DNA of 64,000 bases from Brevibacillus gelatini (GCF_003710935.1 NZ_RHHS01000039.1:1-64000); one strand, 5' to 3'; shown: positions 54,519 to 63,109, counted from the first letter of the stretch. The notes: generated by a model from the letters alone, not told the origin. A program made the numbers and translations.

Positions 54519-55631
54519 TTACTTCAGGTTTTCGGGATTGAGGCAGTCGAGCTCAGGAATGACAAAGCGGCCGTCTTTGCGAATCAGGACGCCATCGAAC
54601 CAGATTTCTCCCCCGCCCCACTCCGGACGTTGAATCGAAACCATGTCCCAGTGAATCGACGACTTGTTTCCGTTGTACGCCTCATCGTAGCATTGGCCGG
54701 GCGTGAAGTGGAAGCTGCCGTCGATTTTTTCGTCGAACAAAATGTCTTTCATCGGATTGCGGATGAACGGGTTGACCCCGATGGCAAACTCGCCGATGTA
54801 GCGGGCGCCCTCGTCCGTATCGAGAATTTCGTTCAGTCGCTTGCTATCGTTGGCGGTCGCCTCGACGATTTTGCCGTCTTTGAAGGTCAGGCGAACGTTT
54901 TCAAACGTAAAGCCGTGGTACGGTGTTGGCGCATTGTGTGTAATGGTGCCGTTGACGGAGTTTTTCACCGGAGCGGTGTACACTTCGCCATCCGGGATGT
55001 TGCGCAGACCCGCACATTTGACCGCCGGGATGTCCTTGATCGAGAAAGTCAGGTCTGTACCCGGCCCGACCAGACGGACTTCGTCGGTACGGTTCATCAG
55101 CTCGACCAGGCTGTCCATCGCCTTGTCCATTTTTCCGTAATCCAGATTGCACACCTGGAAGTAAAAGTCTTCAAACGCCGCCGTGGACATGTTCGCCAAT
55201 TGTGCCATAGACGGGTTCGGATAGCGAAGCACCACCCATTTTGTTTTGGGCACGCGCACGTTCATGACTGGCAGCTCGTACAGGCGGGAGTACATGCCGA
55301 GCTTCTCTCCCGGAACATCTGCCATCTCGTTGATGTTGTCGGCTGCGCGGATGCCGATATAGCCCTGCATTTTTTCCATGAGGGCCACTTCATTTTCCGC
55401 CATGAGCTTCAATTGTTCTTCGTTGCAATTCATCGCGATGTCACGACTGATCGCCGGATCAATCTGCTGAACGTACGGGCTGCCTCCCGCCTTGTAAATT
55501 TCACGGACGAGGGCCGATACCAATTCAGGCGTCTTTCCTTTGGCGTTAATCAGGATGTTTTCCCCTGGCTGTACGCGGACAGAGTAGTTCACCAGGTTGT
55601 AGGCCAATTGCTCCAAACGAGAGTCTCTCAT
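54519..55631 (-). CDS. M29-family aminopeptidase (AmpS/PepS type)
   Basis: 370 residues. The thermophilic aminopeptidase family M29 uses two metal ions; the metal-binding and active-site segments are seen in GYIGIRAADNINEMADVPGE, TYNG-like FTPGQCYDEAYNG and the terminal SSIHWDMVSIQR with EIWFDGVLIRKDG. It releases N-terminal residues from peptides in the cytoplasm. Start at ATG 55631 behind GGGTG; a GTG three codons upstream is an alternative. Confidence 0.94.
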   Translation of the reverse strand: MRDSRLEQLAYNLVNYSVRVQPGENILINAKGKTPELVSALVREIYKAGGSPYVQQIDPAISRDIAMNCNEEQLKLMAENEVALMEKMQGYIGIRAADNINEMADVPGEKLGMYSRLYELPVMNVRVPKTKWVVLRYPNPSMAQLANMSTAAFEDFYFQVCNLDYGKMDKAMDSLVELMNRTDEVRLVGPGTDLTFSIKDIPAVKCAGLRNIPDGEVYTAPVKNSVNGTITHNAPTPYHGFTFENVRLTFKDGKIVEATANDSKRLNEILDTDEGARYIGEFAIGVNPFIRNPMKDILFDEKIDGSFHFTPGQCYDEAYNGNKSSIHWDMVSIQRPEWGGGEIWFDGVLIRKDGRFVIPELDCLNPENLK

Positions 55632-55730
55632 GCTTGACACACCCTTTTTTCATTTTTCTGATTACAACTGTATTCTTGCCGATAAAGCAATATAAGTCAA
55701 TAAAATTTATTTTATTATAATGACAAAGCA

Positions 55731-55769
55731 GCAAGCCAGCTTTTGTCGCAGTTGAAAAAGCTGGCTTGC
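55731..55769. terminator. Hairpin between DUF4025 gene and aminopeptidase gene
   Basis: A perfect 14-pair stem GCAAGCCAGCTTTT/AAAAGCTGGCTTGC, 16 bases after the small gene stop on the minus strand. The trailing sequence is only moderately T-rich. Confidence 0.65.
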
Positions 55770-55784
55770 CCTGGCGCGCTTGCG

Positions 55785-55946
55785 TCAATCTCGTGCTGCT
55801 CGCTGCTCCCCTTCCTCAATCGTTCCCCGCTTGTACACATCGCTCACCTGTTCCTGTGTAGCTGCCAACCCGCCTGCTTCCTCGTCATCCACCTGATACA
55901 AGACGTTTTCCATCTGTCCTGTTTCGCTGATTTGCTGGACTGCCAT
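55785..55946 (-). CDS. DUF4025 (YozQ-like) small protein
   Basis: 53 residues: MAVQQISETGQMENVLYQVD then GGLAATQEQVSDVYKRGTIE. The GLA-T-x-EQVSD-Y-GTI pattern matches my recollection of YozQ/DUF4025 proteins of Bacilli, whose function is unknown. GAAGGAGGAACAG before the ATG at 55946 sets the start. Strongly acidic and probably soluble. Confidence 0.7.
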   Translation of the reverse strand: MAVQQISETGQMENVLYQVDDEEAGGLAATQEQVSDVYKRGTIEEGEQRAARD

Positions 55947-56044
55947 CGTCTGTTCCTCCTTCCAATGATTTTCGGTATAGTGTGCGCCAGACGCCCCACA
56001 TTTAGCCATGCATTCGTAGCAGCCTGGCTTCCTGGGGAATAGAC

Positions 56045-56083
56045 AAAAAAAGACGCCCTGCCACACTTGCGGCAAAGCGTCTT
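56045..56083 (-). terminator. Terminator of the secreted 25-residue-repeat gene
   Basis: On the minus strand AAAGACGC-TGCC pairs with GGCA-GCGTCTTT, followed by a run of seven T residues. Confidence 0.85.
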
Positions 56084-56096
56084 TCAGCCGTTCTGA

Positions 56097-56792
56097 TTAT
56101 TTGTTTTTATTCGCAGAAACATCTGGAACCATCAAGGACCAGCCGGTTCTGTTGGCCACATCTTGGGAAGCATTGCGCCCGATGATGATGCTCTCATCTT
56201 CTTTTGGCAAAGCGGACCAACCGCTGTTTGGCGCTTGAACAACCTGGAAGTTGCTTGTGGAGACAAAGTTGTCTTCTGTCGGCATAGCCATCCAGCCGCC
56301 ATTGGAAGTTTGCACGACCTGGAATCTGTTTGTCGAAACGAATTGATCTTCTGCCGGCATGCTCATCCAGCCACCGTTTGCTGTTTGCACAACCTGGAAG
56401 CGATTGGTGGATACGAATTGGTCTTCTGCTGGCAACAGGGACCAGCCGGACGCCGAAGATGCATCAGGAACCAGTCGGCCGCTCACGAAAATATACTCGT
56501 CTTCTCCAGGAAGCTTGATCCAGGCTCCAGGAACATTGCTTCCGGTTTGCGGCTGTTGAGCTGGTGCTGCTGTTGTGGTTTCAGCTGCCGGTGCAGTGGT
56601 TGGCGCTTCTGTCTCGGTTTCAGTTGCCGGTGCGGCAGTTGGTGCTTCAGTTGTCGTTTCCACTGCTGGCGCAGGAGTTGTCGTGGAAGCTTCCGTTGTA
56701 TTGGAGGAAGCTTCCTGCGCACAGGCTGCCTGTGCAAACAGGGCCGCTCCGAGAATAAGAGAACCCATCATCAATGTGCTTCTTTTTTTCAT
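56097..56792 (-). CDS. Secreted protein with 25-residue tandem repeats
   Basis: 231 residues. Signal peptide MKKRSTLMMGSLILGAALFA with cleavage near AACAQ. A Thr/Ala/Pro/Glu linker (TTTPAPAVETTTEAPTAAPA style) spans about residues 30-85. Five imperfect 25-residue repeats follow, with consensus GW-x2-(L/M)P-x-ED-x-FVSTNRFQVVQT-x-NG; repeats 2 and 3 are nearly identical. Such a linker plus repeats suits a wall-spanning surface protein. No sortase motif is present. It lies 75 bases downstream of the marR gene and may be part of the same transcript. Confidence 0.75.
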   Translation of the reverse strand: MKKRSTLMMGSLILGAALFAQAACAQEASSNTTEASTTTPAPAVETTTEAPTAAPATETETEAPTTAPAAETTTAAPAQQPQTGSNVPGAWIKLPGEDEYIFVSGRLVPDASSASGWSLLPAEDQFVSTNRFQVVQTANGGWMSMPAEDQFVSTNRFQVVQTSNGGWMAMPTEDNFVSTSNFQVVQAPNSGWSALPKEDESIIIGRNASQDVANRTGWSLMVPDVSANKNK

Positions 56793-56867
56793 ATGTGTAC
56801 ACTCCTATTCGCGTAGTACACACATTGTCCTCTGAAATGTCCCCCACCTGCTCCCCTGAGAGCAACC

Positions 56868-57296
56868 CTACATGCATTGCTTCATTTTCCGCAAGAAGTA
56901 CGTAAACTGCTCCAATTCTTCGTCGCTCAGGTTTTCAAGCAATTTGCCCACCAGTGCTCTTCGCTGGCACAGAAGTCCCTCCAGCATGGGAATTGCCTTT
57001 TGCGACAGCGTAACCCATACGACTCTCCGATCCAGATCATCACGAACCCGATCGATATAACCGGCTTTCACCAGCCGATTCAGCGCAATCGTAGTCGCAC
57101 TGTTGGATTGCTTCAGAATGGTCGCCAGTTCGGAAACTGTGCTTCTTCCTTTTTGATGAAGCACTCGCAGCAAGATAAATTGCTTGGGACTAATCAGCCC
57201 CTCTTCTTCCAGCCAATGGCTGATAAAGAAGCGAGCCATTTCGACAAACGCTCGATCCAGTTCCTCAATTTTACTGGCGCGGGACATGTCGCTCAC
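56868..57296 (-). CDS. MarR-family transcriptional regulator
   Basis: 142 residues. The winged helix is clear: SPKQFILLRVLHQKGRSTVS, then ELATILKQSNSATTIALNRL and the wing RDDLDRRVVWVTLSQKA. MarR proteins bind as dimers to palindromes and are usually autoregulated and released by small ligands. A 13-base palindrome sits exactly at its promoter. The only co-oriented downstream gene is the secreted repeat protein. Confidence 0.9.
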   Translation of the reverse strand: MSDMSRASKIEELDRAFVEMARFFISHWLEEEGLISPKQFILLRVLHQKGRSTVSELATILKQSNSATTIALNRLVKAGYIDRVRDDLDRRVVWVTLSQKAIPMLEGLLCQRRALVGKLLENLSDEELEQFTYFLRKMKQCM

Positions 57297-57334
57297 AACA
57301 TCACCTATTTTCAGAAAGTAAATAACATTGGTAC

Positions 57335-57375
57335 TTTTACTATAAAACTATATAGCCTAAGTACGTGAAGATCAA
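57335..57375 (-). promoter_or_regulatory. marR promoter with overlapping operator-like palindrome
   Basis: Minus strand -35 TTGATC (57370-57375), 17 bases, -10 TATAGT (57347-57352). The palindrome TTTTACTATAAAA (plus strand, 57335-57347) covers the end of the -10 box and the start site. Confidence 0.65.
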
Positions 57376-57447
57376 TAGACCTGCCAAAATTATTTCTTTC
57401 CTCGAAAGGTATGTATGAGCCGGAACAAAGTGTTTACCACTTAATAA

Positions 57448-57460
57448 TTTTACTGTAAAA
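57448..57460. promoter_or_regulatory. Second copy of the marR operator-like palindrome
   Basis: TTTTACTGTAAAA, a perfect 13-base palindrome differing from the copy at 57335-57347 by one base. It lies about 100 bases upstream of the marR start site, in a gap (57297-57672) with no convincing gene. Confidence 0.55.
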
Positions 57461-57672
57461 CTTATGTGCAACAACATCTTACCGCAAACAGGAAAAACTG
57501 ACAATAGGCGAAGTTGGCAAAATCGTGACAGCAGCTTTTGGGTGTCCTCCATTATTTTCCTTGAATCTTATTCCGTATCCAATCGTATTGCATGTATAAT
57601 AGAAAGGCAGTCCAAGCGCTGGCCCACGGCAATCCATTGCCGGCGAAACCATGTACATAGGAGATCAAGTCG

Positions 57673-58233
57673 ATGGAACAAACCAAAAGTACAGCAAAAT
57701 GGAAAAGCGAATTGCTCGACTGGTTAAAATCGTTTGCCTTGATTGGCGGTTTGACCGCCTTCATCTACGTGTTCATCATGGCTCCCTACGTCGTCCAGGG
57801 GCGCTCGATGGAGAGCACGCTGCATGACCGCGAGCGGGTCATCGTCAACAAAGCGATTTACTATTTCAAGAAACCGCAGCCAGGCGACATCGTGATTATT
57901 CACCCGGATGCGAGCGGCGACAACTGGATCAAGCGTGTCATCGCTGTCGCAGGCGACACCGTGGAAGCGAAAAACGACCAGGTGTACGTCAACGGTCAAC
58001 CGCTCAGTGAAGAGTATCTGACCAACAACAAGCTGCAAGCTTCGGCGGCCGGCGTGACCTTGACCGAGGACTTCGGTCCGGTTACCATTCCGGAAGGCAG
58101 CGTTTTTGTGATGGGAGACAACCGCAACAACAGCATGGACAGCCGGGTCATTGGCCCTGTCAAGCTCGATCACGTAGTCGGTCGCGCGGAAGCAGTCTAC
58201 TGGCCATTGTCCGCCATTCGTCTGCCGAACTAA
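57673..58233 (+). CDS. lepB: Signal peptidase I (second copy)
   Basis: 186 residues. A single membrane helix (FALIGGLTAFIYVFIMAPYV) is followed by GRSMESTLHDRERVIVNKAI (catalytic Ser), DNWIKRVIAVAGDTVEA (catalytic Lys) and GDNRNNSMDSRVIGPV. It is clearly diverged from the copy at 10048-10611. Multiple type I signal peptidases are normal in Bacillales. It forms a single-gene unit with a terminator. The ribosome site is a modest GGAGA-type. Confidence 0.95.
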   Translation: MEQTKSTAKWKSELLDWLKSFALIGGLTAFIYVFIMAPYVVQGRSMESTLHDRERVIVNKAIYYFKKPQPGDIVIIHPDASGDNWIKRVIAVAGDTVEAKNDQVYVNGQPLSEEYLTNNKLQASAAGVTLTEDFGPVTIPEGSVFVMGDNRNNSMDSRVIGPVKLDHVVGRAEAVYWPLSAIRLPN

Positions 58234-58266
58234 ACGGCTGTGAGCCTGTCTGGACAATCGCATACG

Positions 58267-58299
58267 AAAAGCCGCTCTGTACCGTTGAGCGGCTTTTTC
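58267..58299. terminator. Bidirectional terminator, lepB versus vanY-like gene
   Basis: AAAGCCGCT pairs with AGCGGCTTT around an 11-base loop, with T runs in both directions between two converging genes. Confidence 0.85.
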
Positions 58300-58310
58300 T
58301 TATTACGCTT

Positions 58311-59144
58311 TTATTTTTGCGCGGTGGCAGTTGCGGACAAGTAATCCTCCAGAGTAATCCCTTGCGCCGTGATCTCTTGCGCCATTTCTTTTCCGACGTA
58401 GCGAATGTGCCACGGCTCATAGGCGTATCCGGTCGTGTCTTCCTTGCCTTTCAGATAGCGGATGATGAAGCCGTATTCTGCACAATGCTCCGCCAGCCAT
58501 TTTCCTTCCGGCATGTCGCCAAACGATTCCTCCAGCCTCGTCTTCACATCGGCACCGGACACGTCCATCGCCAATCCGGTCTGATGCTCGCTTTTTCCCG
58601 GAACGGCGCTGTACTTGGCAGCATGCTCCGCCCCCTGGGTTTGCACATAGGTCTCATACAACGATTTTTGCGTCTTGTACGAACGATAGCCGGACACGGC
58701 GTACAGCTCGATGCCGTCCTGCCTGGCGGCTGCAAACAACTCTTCCAGCGCTCGTGCCGCCTCTTGGCGCAGCAACCGTTTTTCCACTTTTTCATCAAAC
58801 GGGAACGGCACGTTCGGCTCCACCAGATCAGGTGGAATATAGTCAGCAGGCAGCGCCCGCTTCTTGTTCACGACAACGGCGAGATCGGTCGGGTTTGTCA
58901 CCGTCGGAACCCCATTGACGTCTGTGATCGTCTCGGCCAGGGATGCCTGCTTCGCCCGAAGAGATCCCTGTGTTGGCTCCGCTGTATTTGCTTGCGTGCT
59001 TTCTCCCGTTGTTGCCGTATTTCCCGCCGGCTGAGTCGAGTTGGACGAAAGCAGGCTGTCGAGCGAAGGCGCTTCACAACCACTGAGCAGGGCTACGGAT
59101 AGTGCGGCGACGATCGCAAGGCCATTGGTGCGATTGTTATTCAT
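58311..59144 (-). CDS. Lipoprotein D-alanyl-D-alanine carboxypeptidase (VanY type, M15B)
   Basis: 277 residues. Lipobox LLSGC after MNNNRTNGLAIVAALSVA, then a Ser/Thr/Gln-rich linker. The M15B zinc peptidase domain has SGYRSYKTQKSLYETYV, the SEHQTGLAMDVSG motif (HxxxxxxD) and YEPWHIRYVGKE (Glu-x-x-His). It trims D-Ala from peptidoglycan stem peptides at the membrane surface. GGAGGATCAATC before the ATG at 59144 sets the start. Confidence 0.94.
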   Translation of the reverse strand: MNNNRTNGLAIVAALSVALLSGCEAPSLDSLLSSNSTQPAGNTATTGESTQANTAEPTQGSLRAKQASLAETITDVNGVPTVTNPTDLAVVVNKKRALPADYIPPDLVEPNVPFPFDEKVEKRLLRQEAARALEELFAAARQDGIELYAVSGYRSYKTQKSLYETYVQTQGAEHAAKYSAVPGKSEHQTGLAMDVSGADVKTRLEESFGDMPEGKWLAEHCAEYGFIIRYLKGKEDTTGYAYEPWHIRYVGKEMAQEITAQGITLEDYLSATATAQK

Positions 59145-59256
59145 GATTGATCCTCCTGGTTCCATACAGACACATACGTTCTGCTTTACCTTACCATGGA
59201 GTGAGACGAAATAAAAGGACGGATTGTCACACTTTTGCCTGCACCGCTTCTCTTGC

Positions 59257-61284
59257 TTACTTTTTCAACTCGATAACCCGTTCGCTGTCATCCCAGGTGA
59301 CGGTGTACCCGAGCTTTTCGGCCACTTTTTTCACAGGGAGATACGCTATTCCGCGCACAGTAATGGCATCTGCCCGGAAGTCGGCGCTGCTTTGGCCCAA
59401 ACCGAGCAGCAGTTTCTTAGCCTGCACATAGGCGATGCCGTCCACGATCAGCTTTTGTTCCGGCAAAAACGGGTACGTCTGCCCGTTTACGGAAACGGCA
59501 AAAGGCTCTCCCGGCTCATACGGCACTTCCTCCGGCTCGGCAGCCGTGTAAGCGATTGCGTCGACGCCAAGCACTGTGCCTTCCCGGGTATTGTCCGCTC
59601 CGCCGTACATCCTGCCTGTCTCAAAATCGTAGACGATCGCCTGCACATTGCCGATCTCTGCGGGCTGCTCGGCAAAGACATGGCCTTTTGCCATCAACTG
59701 CAGGATGACGTCCTGGTCAATGCCCGCCTCCCAGGAGACGTTCGGATAGCTGCTGGAAAAAATGCGGGGAGCGCGGATGGCGTCCTCGATGTTCATCCCG
59801 TGGTCGATCACGTTGAGAATCGTTTGCGACACGGAAGCGATAATCGTCGAGCCGCCCGGCGAGCCAACCGCCAAAAACGGCTGCCCGTCTTTGAGCACGA
59901 TCGTCGGCGTCATGCTCGACCGGGGGCGCTTGCCTGGCTCCACCTGATTGACGCCGCCCGGAACAGCATCAAAATCGGTCAGCTCGTTGTTGAGCATGAA
60001 GCCGTAGCCCGGCACCATCACACCGCTTCCGAATACGTCTTCAATCGTGGTCGTATAGGACACGAGGTTGCCCCATTTGTCCATGACGGCAAAGTGGGTC
60101 GTCTGTTTCACGGGCGAGCTGTCGAGCATTTTGAGCGCGACCGCCGGCTTTTGTCCTGTGTCGTACTTCCACGGGTCGCCAGCAGTGATATTGGCATTGG
60201 CCCGGTTGTCGTCGATCAGCTTGCGCCTTTCTTTTATGTAATCGTCGTGGAGCAGTCCTTGCTTGGGCACCGGATAGACGTCCTCATCCGCCATGTACGC
60301 CGCCCGGTCGGCATAGGCGAGGTGGTTGGCCTCGATCAGATGGTGCAAATACGCTTCGGAACCAAACCCGTCCTTTTGGTTGTCGTAGCCTTCCATCAGT
60401 TTCAAAATCTGGATCATCGTCAAGCCGCCCGAGCTGGGAGGGGACATGGAAATCACTTCATAACCGCGAAACATCCCGCGCACCGGCTCCCGTTCCTTGA
60501 CCTGGTACGCTCTGAGGTCGTCCATCGTCATGTTGCCGCCTGTGCGCTGCACCTCTTTGACCAGCGCGCGGCCAATCTCGCCTTTGTAAAAAGCATCCGG
60601 TCCTTCGTCGCGGATCAGCTTCAGCGTCTTGGCCAAATCGGGCTGGACGAGCATTTGCCCTTCCTCCAGCGGACGACCTTCCGGCAAAAAGACTTGCGCG
60701 GCGGTTTTGTGCTTTTCCAGCTTGGCGCGCGACTTGGCGATATAGTCCGCCGTCACCCAGTTGACGCGAACGCCTTTTTCCGCCAGTTCAATCGCTGGCG
60801 CAAGCACATCGGCCAGCTCCCACGTGCCGTACTGCTCCAGCGCTTCTGCTACGCCGAGCAACGTCCCCGGCACACCGACTGCCTGACCGCTGGTGTGCCG
60901 TTCTTCAAAAGGAATCGGCTGCCCGTCGGCCTGCAAAAACATGTCGGCGGTCACGTTTGCCGGAGCTGTTTCCCGGCTGTCGATCACCGTAATTTTGTTC
61001 CGGTCTTTCAAATAGATCATCATAAAGCCTCCGCCGCCGATTCCCGACATGTACGGCTCTGCGACGTTCAGAGCCAACTGGATTCCGGCGGCGGCGTCCA
61101 CGGCATTTCCCCCCTTGGCCAAAATGTCCCGACCGACCTGTGCGGCCGCAGGATGGGAGACAGCGACAATCCCTTTTGTGGCGCCATCCACTCCTGCCGG
61201 AACACCGGGAACTTTCGCCCACGCCAATTGGGTTAGGGAAAAGACGGAAATGAACGAGAGGGCTACCATCCTTATTTTTTTCAT
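59257..61284 (-). CDS. ggt: Secreted gamma-glutamyltransferase with C-terminal stalk domain
   Basis: 675 residues. Signal peptide MKKIRMVALSFISVFSLTQL with AWA cleavage. The N-terminal large subunit runs to the autoprocessing threonine in KQTTHFAVMDKWGNLVSYTT; downstream GYGFMLNNELTDFD and PRSSMTPTIVLKDGQP with GSPGGSTIIASV are the substrate-binding motifs. The last 85 residues add a copper-amine-oxidase-N-like domain (LIVDGIAYVQAKKLLLGLGQ, then AYLPVKKVAEKLGYTVTW), which is not part of ordinary GGT and may anchor it in the wall. It hydrolyses or transfers gamma-glutamyl groups of glutathione or polyglutamate. Confidence 0.95.
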   Translation of the reverse strand: MKKIRMVALSFISVFSLTQLAWAKVPGVPAGVDGATKGIVAVSHPAAAQVGRDILAKGGNAVDAAAGIQLALNVAEPYMSGIGGGGFMMIYLKDRNKITVIDSRETAPANVTADMFLQADGQPIPFEERHTSGQAVGVPGTLLGVAEALEQYGTWELADVLAPAIELAEKGVRVNWVTADYIAKSRAKLEKHKTAAQVFLPEGRPLEEGQMLVQPDLAKTLKLIRDEGPDAFYKGEIGRALVKEVQRTGGNMTMDDLRAYQVKEREPVRGMFRGYEVISMSPPSSGGLTMIQILKLMEGYDNQKDGFGSEAYLHHLIEANHLAYADRAAYMADEDVYPVPKQGLLHDDYIKERRKLIDDNRANANITAGDPWKYDTGQKPAVALKMLDSSPVKQTTHFAVMDKWGNLVSYTTTIEDVFGSGVMVPGYGFMLNNELTDFDAVPGGVNQVEPGKRPRSSMTPTIVLKDGQPFLAVGSPGGSTIIASVSQTILNVIDHGMNIEDAIRAPRIFSSSYPNVSWEAGIDQDVILQLMAKGHVFAEQPAEIGNVQAIVYDFETGRMYGGADNTREGTVLGVDAIAYTAAEPEEVPYEPGEPFAVSVNGQTYPFLPEQKLIVDGIAYVQAKKLLLGLGQSSADFRADAITVRGIAYLPVKKVAEKLGYTVTWDDSERVIELKK

Positions 61285-61377
61285 ACAATCCCCCCAGGCT
61301 TTTTCTTTTCTAATCTGTATTCTATTATTATAATTTTCAGTATTTTTTCAGGTCAACCTGCCGCTCTCCGGCAGAAG

Positions 61378-61425
61378 AAAAAACACTCTTCCGAGGCGAG
61401 GGCATGTTCCCCGCCGGAAGAGTGT
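61378..61425 (-). terminator. Terminator of the exported glycosidase-like gene
   Basis: On the minus strand ACACTCTTCCG pairs with CGGAAGAGTGT around a 21-base loop, followed by six T residues. Confidence 0.88.
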
Positions 61426-61445
61426 CCCTATTCAAAAGCGTTCGA

Positions 61446-62516
61446 TTACGGCAGGATGACCAGATTGCTGACGACCGGTCTCTCTTTGCCGCCCGAAGGC
61501 TTGTTCAAAATCTTGCCGTTGTAGTAAAACGCGCTGGAGCCGCCGCCATCGAGATTGTAGGCGTCGACGACGTGGAATTCCTGCAGCTTGCGTTGCGCTT
61601 CTTCCAGCGTAACGCCTTTGCTCCAGCCTTCCCGTCTGCCGTCGATGACGATGAGCAGCAAGTCGCCGTTGTCAAAGTGTCCGATGAGCGTGCGCGGCTG
61701 GCGAGCGTTGGCCCAGTCGCGAGGGATCGGCAGTCGCTTCCCGTCCTGCAGCAGTCTTGGCAAAAAGCTGGCCCCCTGCAAAATGCCCTGCTGGGTAATT
61801 TGCGCCTGCGTGGTAATGTTGGCTCCCACCAGGTGGCCTTTGTTGTTAAACCCGACGAAGCTCAGCTTGGAATTGTTGGAAAACGTGCGAATCTTGCCGT
61901 CGACAACCGTAATGCCAAGCGGTGTCAGATAGCCTTTGCTGTCGCTCATGAAGCCGCCTGCGTTGATCGCCAGTACAGCTCCGGTGCGTTTTCCGGCTTT
62001 GCTCGTCGTCTCGCCCTTGCTCTTGACCGAGTCGTTGGCAAGCACCATTTTCAGTGCGTTCGGGTCTTTCAGGCGAACTTTTGCCATGTATCCGCGATAG
62101 CCTGCTTCCTGCAGCGAATAGACTTTGACCGTCGATCTGTTCCCGAAGGACTGCCCGATCGGGTCGCCGAGCATGTTGGACAAAATCGTGTCCAGCACAT
62201 CGGCCGACTTTTGCGTCTGCGATTTGCTCGTCGCAAGCAGGTTGTTGATGTGCTTGCTCTGCTCTTCGTACTCTTTTTGCTCCTTTTTGGCGCGATCGCG
62301 GATGTCCTCGACCACGCTTTCCACGTGGCGTATCGTCGTCTTGGTGTCGTTCAGTTGCTGCCCCAGCTCGTCCGCCAGTTTTTTCGACTGCTCCGAGTCG
62401 AGCTTCAAGCCTTCCGCCTGCAGCTTGTCCGCGGGATTGGTCAGGGTGAGGGCAAGCAAAAAGCCGAGCGCTGGCGCCAGCAGGAACAGAAAAAAGCGAT
62501 TGACTTTACCAAGCAC
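61446..62516 (-). CDS. Exported phosphodiester glycosidase (NAGPA)-domain protein
   Basis: About 356 residues. An N-terminal membrane anchor (FFLFLLAPALGFLLALTLT) is followed by a coiled coil (about residues 35-95, KKLADELGQQLNDTKTTIRH). A NAGPA/DUF2233 domain follows: LAINAGGFMSDSKGYLTPLG, LIGHFDNGDLLLIVIDGRRE and the C-terminal VDAYNLDGGGSSAFYYNGKI. Proteins of this family cleave phosphodiester-linked sugars on exopolysaccharide or wall polymers. GTG at 62516 with GGAGG eight bases before it is preferred; an ATG three codons earlier abuts the site. It overlaps the upstream coiled-coil gene. Confidence 0.9.
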   Translation of the reverse strand: MLGKVNRFFLFLLAPALGFLLALTLTNPADKLQAEGLKLDSEQSKKLADELGQQLNDTKTTIRHVESVVEDIRDRAKKEQKEYEEQSKHINNLLATSKSQTQKSADVLDTILSNMLGDPIGQSFGNRSTVKVYSLQEAGYRGYMAKVRLKDPNALKMVLANDSVKSKGETTSKAGKRTGAVLAINAGGFMSDSKGYLTPLGITVVDGKIRTFSNNSKLSFVGFNNKGHLVGANITTQAQITQQGILQGASFLPRLLQDGKRLPIPRDWANARQPRTLIGHFDNGDLLLIVIDGRREGWSKGVTLEEAQRKLQEFHVVDAYNLDGGGSSAFYYNGKILNKPSGGKERPVVSNLVILP

Positions 62517-63012
62517 GAGCTGCATCCTCCAGTTTTTTCAGCGATGTCTTCAAATCCACCAACTGCTTGTTCAACTGGTCGATCCGATCCTGCAATGCTT
62601 CTTTTGTCTTGTTCGTCCCGCCGATCGTCTCACCCGTCAATTGCAGGTCTTCTTCCAAACTGCCAAGACCCGTCTGTACCTCTTTCAACTCTTCCTGCAC
62701 CAGCACGAGTTGTTCGCCCAACGCTTTCATCTGCTTCTGGTTGTCTTCCTGTATCTGATCGATGCGCAGGTTCACAAGTTGCTGCTGCTTGTCCAGCGTA
62801 TGGGCAGTAAAGGCGTAGCCAGCGTAAGCGAGTCCTACCCAAACCAGTACAGCGAGTGCGACTGGCAATAGAGGCCGCTTGCCTTCTGTTCGGGAGGGAA
62901 ACAATGCTTGAAACAGGCTGCCTCGTTTGCGTCTGTTCGCCTGCTTCCCGTTTGCCGGGAGTGGCAGAGTAGTAGACGAAGTCGATGACGCTTCCATGTA
63001 ATTGTCGTTCAT
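62506..63012 (-). CDS. Single-pass membrane coiled-coil protein
   Basis: 168 residues. A basic, disordered N-terminus (residues 1-50, ANGKQANRRKRGSLFQALFP) is followed by one membrane helix (LLPVALAVLVWVGLAYAGYA) and about 95 residues of extracellular heptad-repeat coiled coil (QQLVNLRIDQIQEDNQKQMK to LKTSLKKLEDAARAW). It overlaps the start of the glycosidase-like gene by 11 bases, and that partner has a matching coiled coil, suggesting a complex. GGAGGAGGGAGCCG sets the start at 63012. Unnamed family. Confidence 0.75.
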   Translation of the reverse strand: MNDNYMEASSTSSTTLPLPANGKQANRRKRGSLFQALFPSRTEGKRPLLPVALAVLVWVGLAYAGYAFTAHTLDKQQQLVNLRIDQIQEDNQKQMKALGEQLVLVQEELKEVQTGLGSLEEDLQLTGETIGGTNKTKEALQDRIDQLNKQLVDLKTSLKKLEDAARAW

Positions 63013-63109
63013 CGGCTCCCTCCTCCTTTCTGTGACATAGAGTGAGGTTTTATTATACCATAGTTTATTTTTCGACAAGGCTTTTCCAAAAATAGTGGAA
63101 ATTTTGCTC

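Noticed and set aside
57340-57552. A 70-residue minus-strand frame upstream of marR
   Set aside because: It overlaps the marR promoter and both palindromes, with irregular composition. I read the region as regulatory.
59224-61236. A 670-residue plus-strand frame opposite ggt
   Set aside because: Same effect: antisense to a complete gamma-glutamyltransferase gene with all catalytic motifs.
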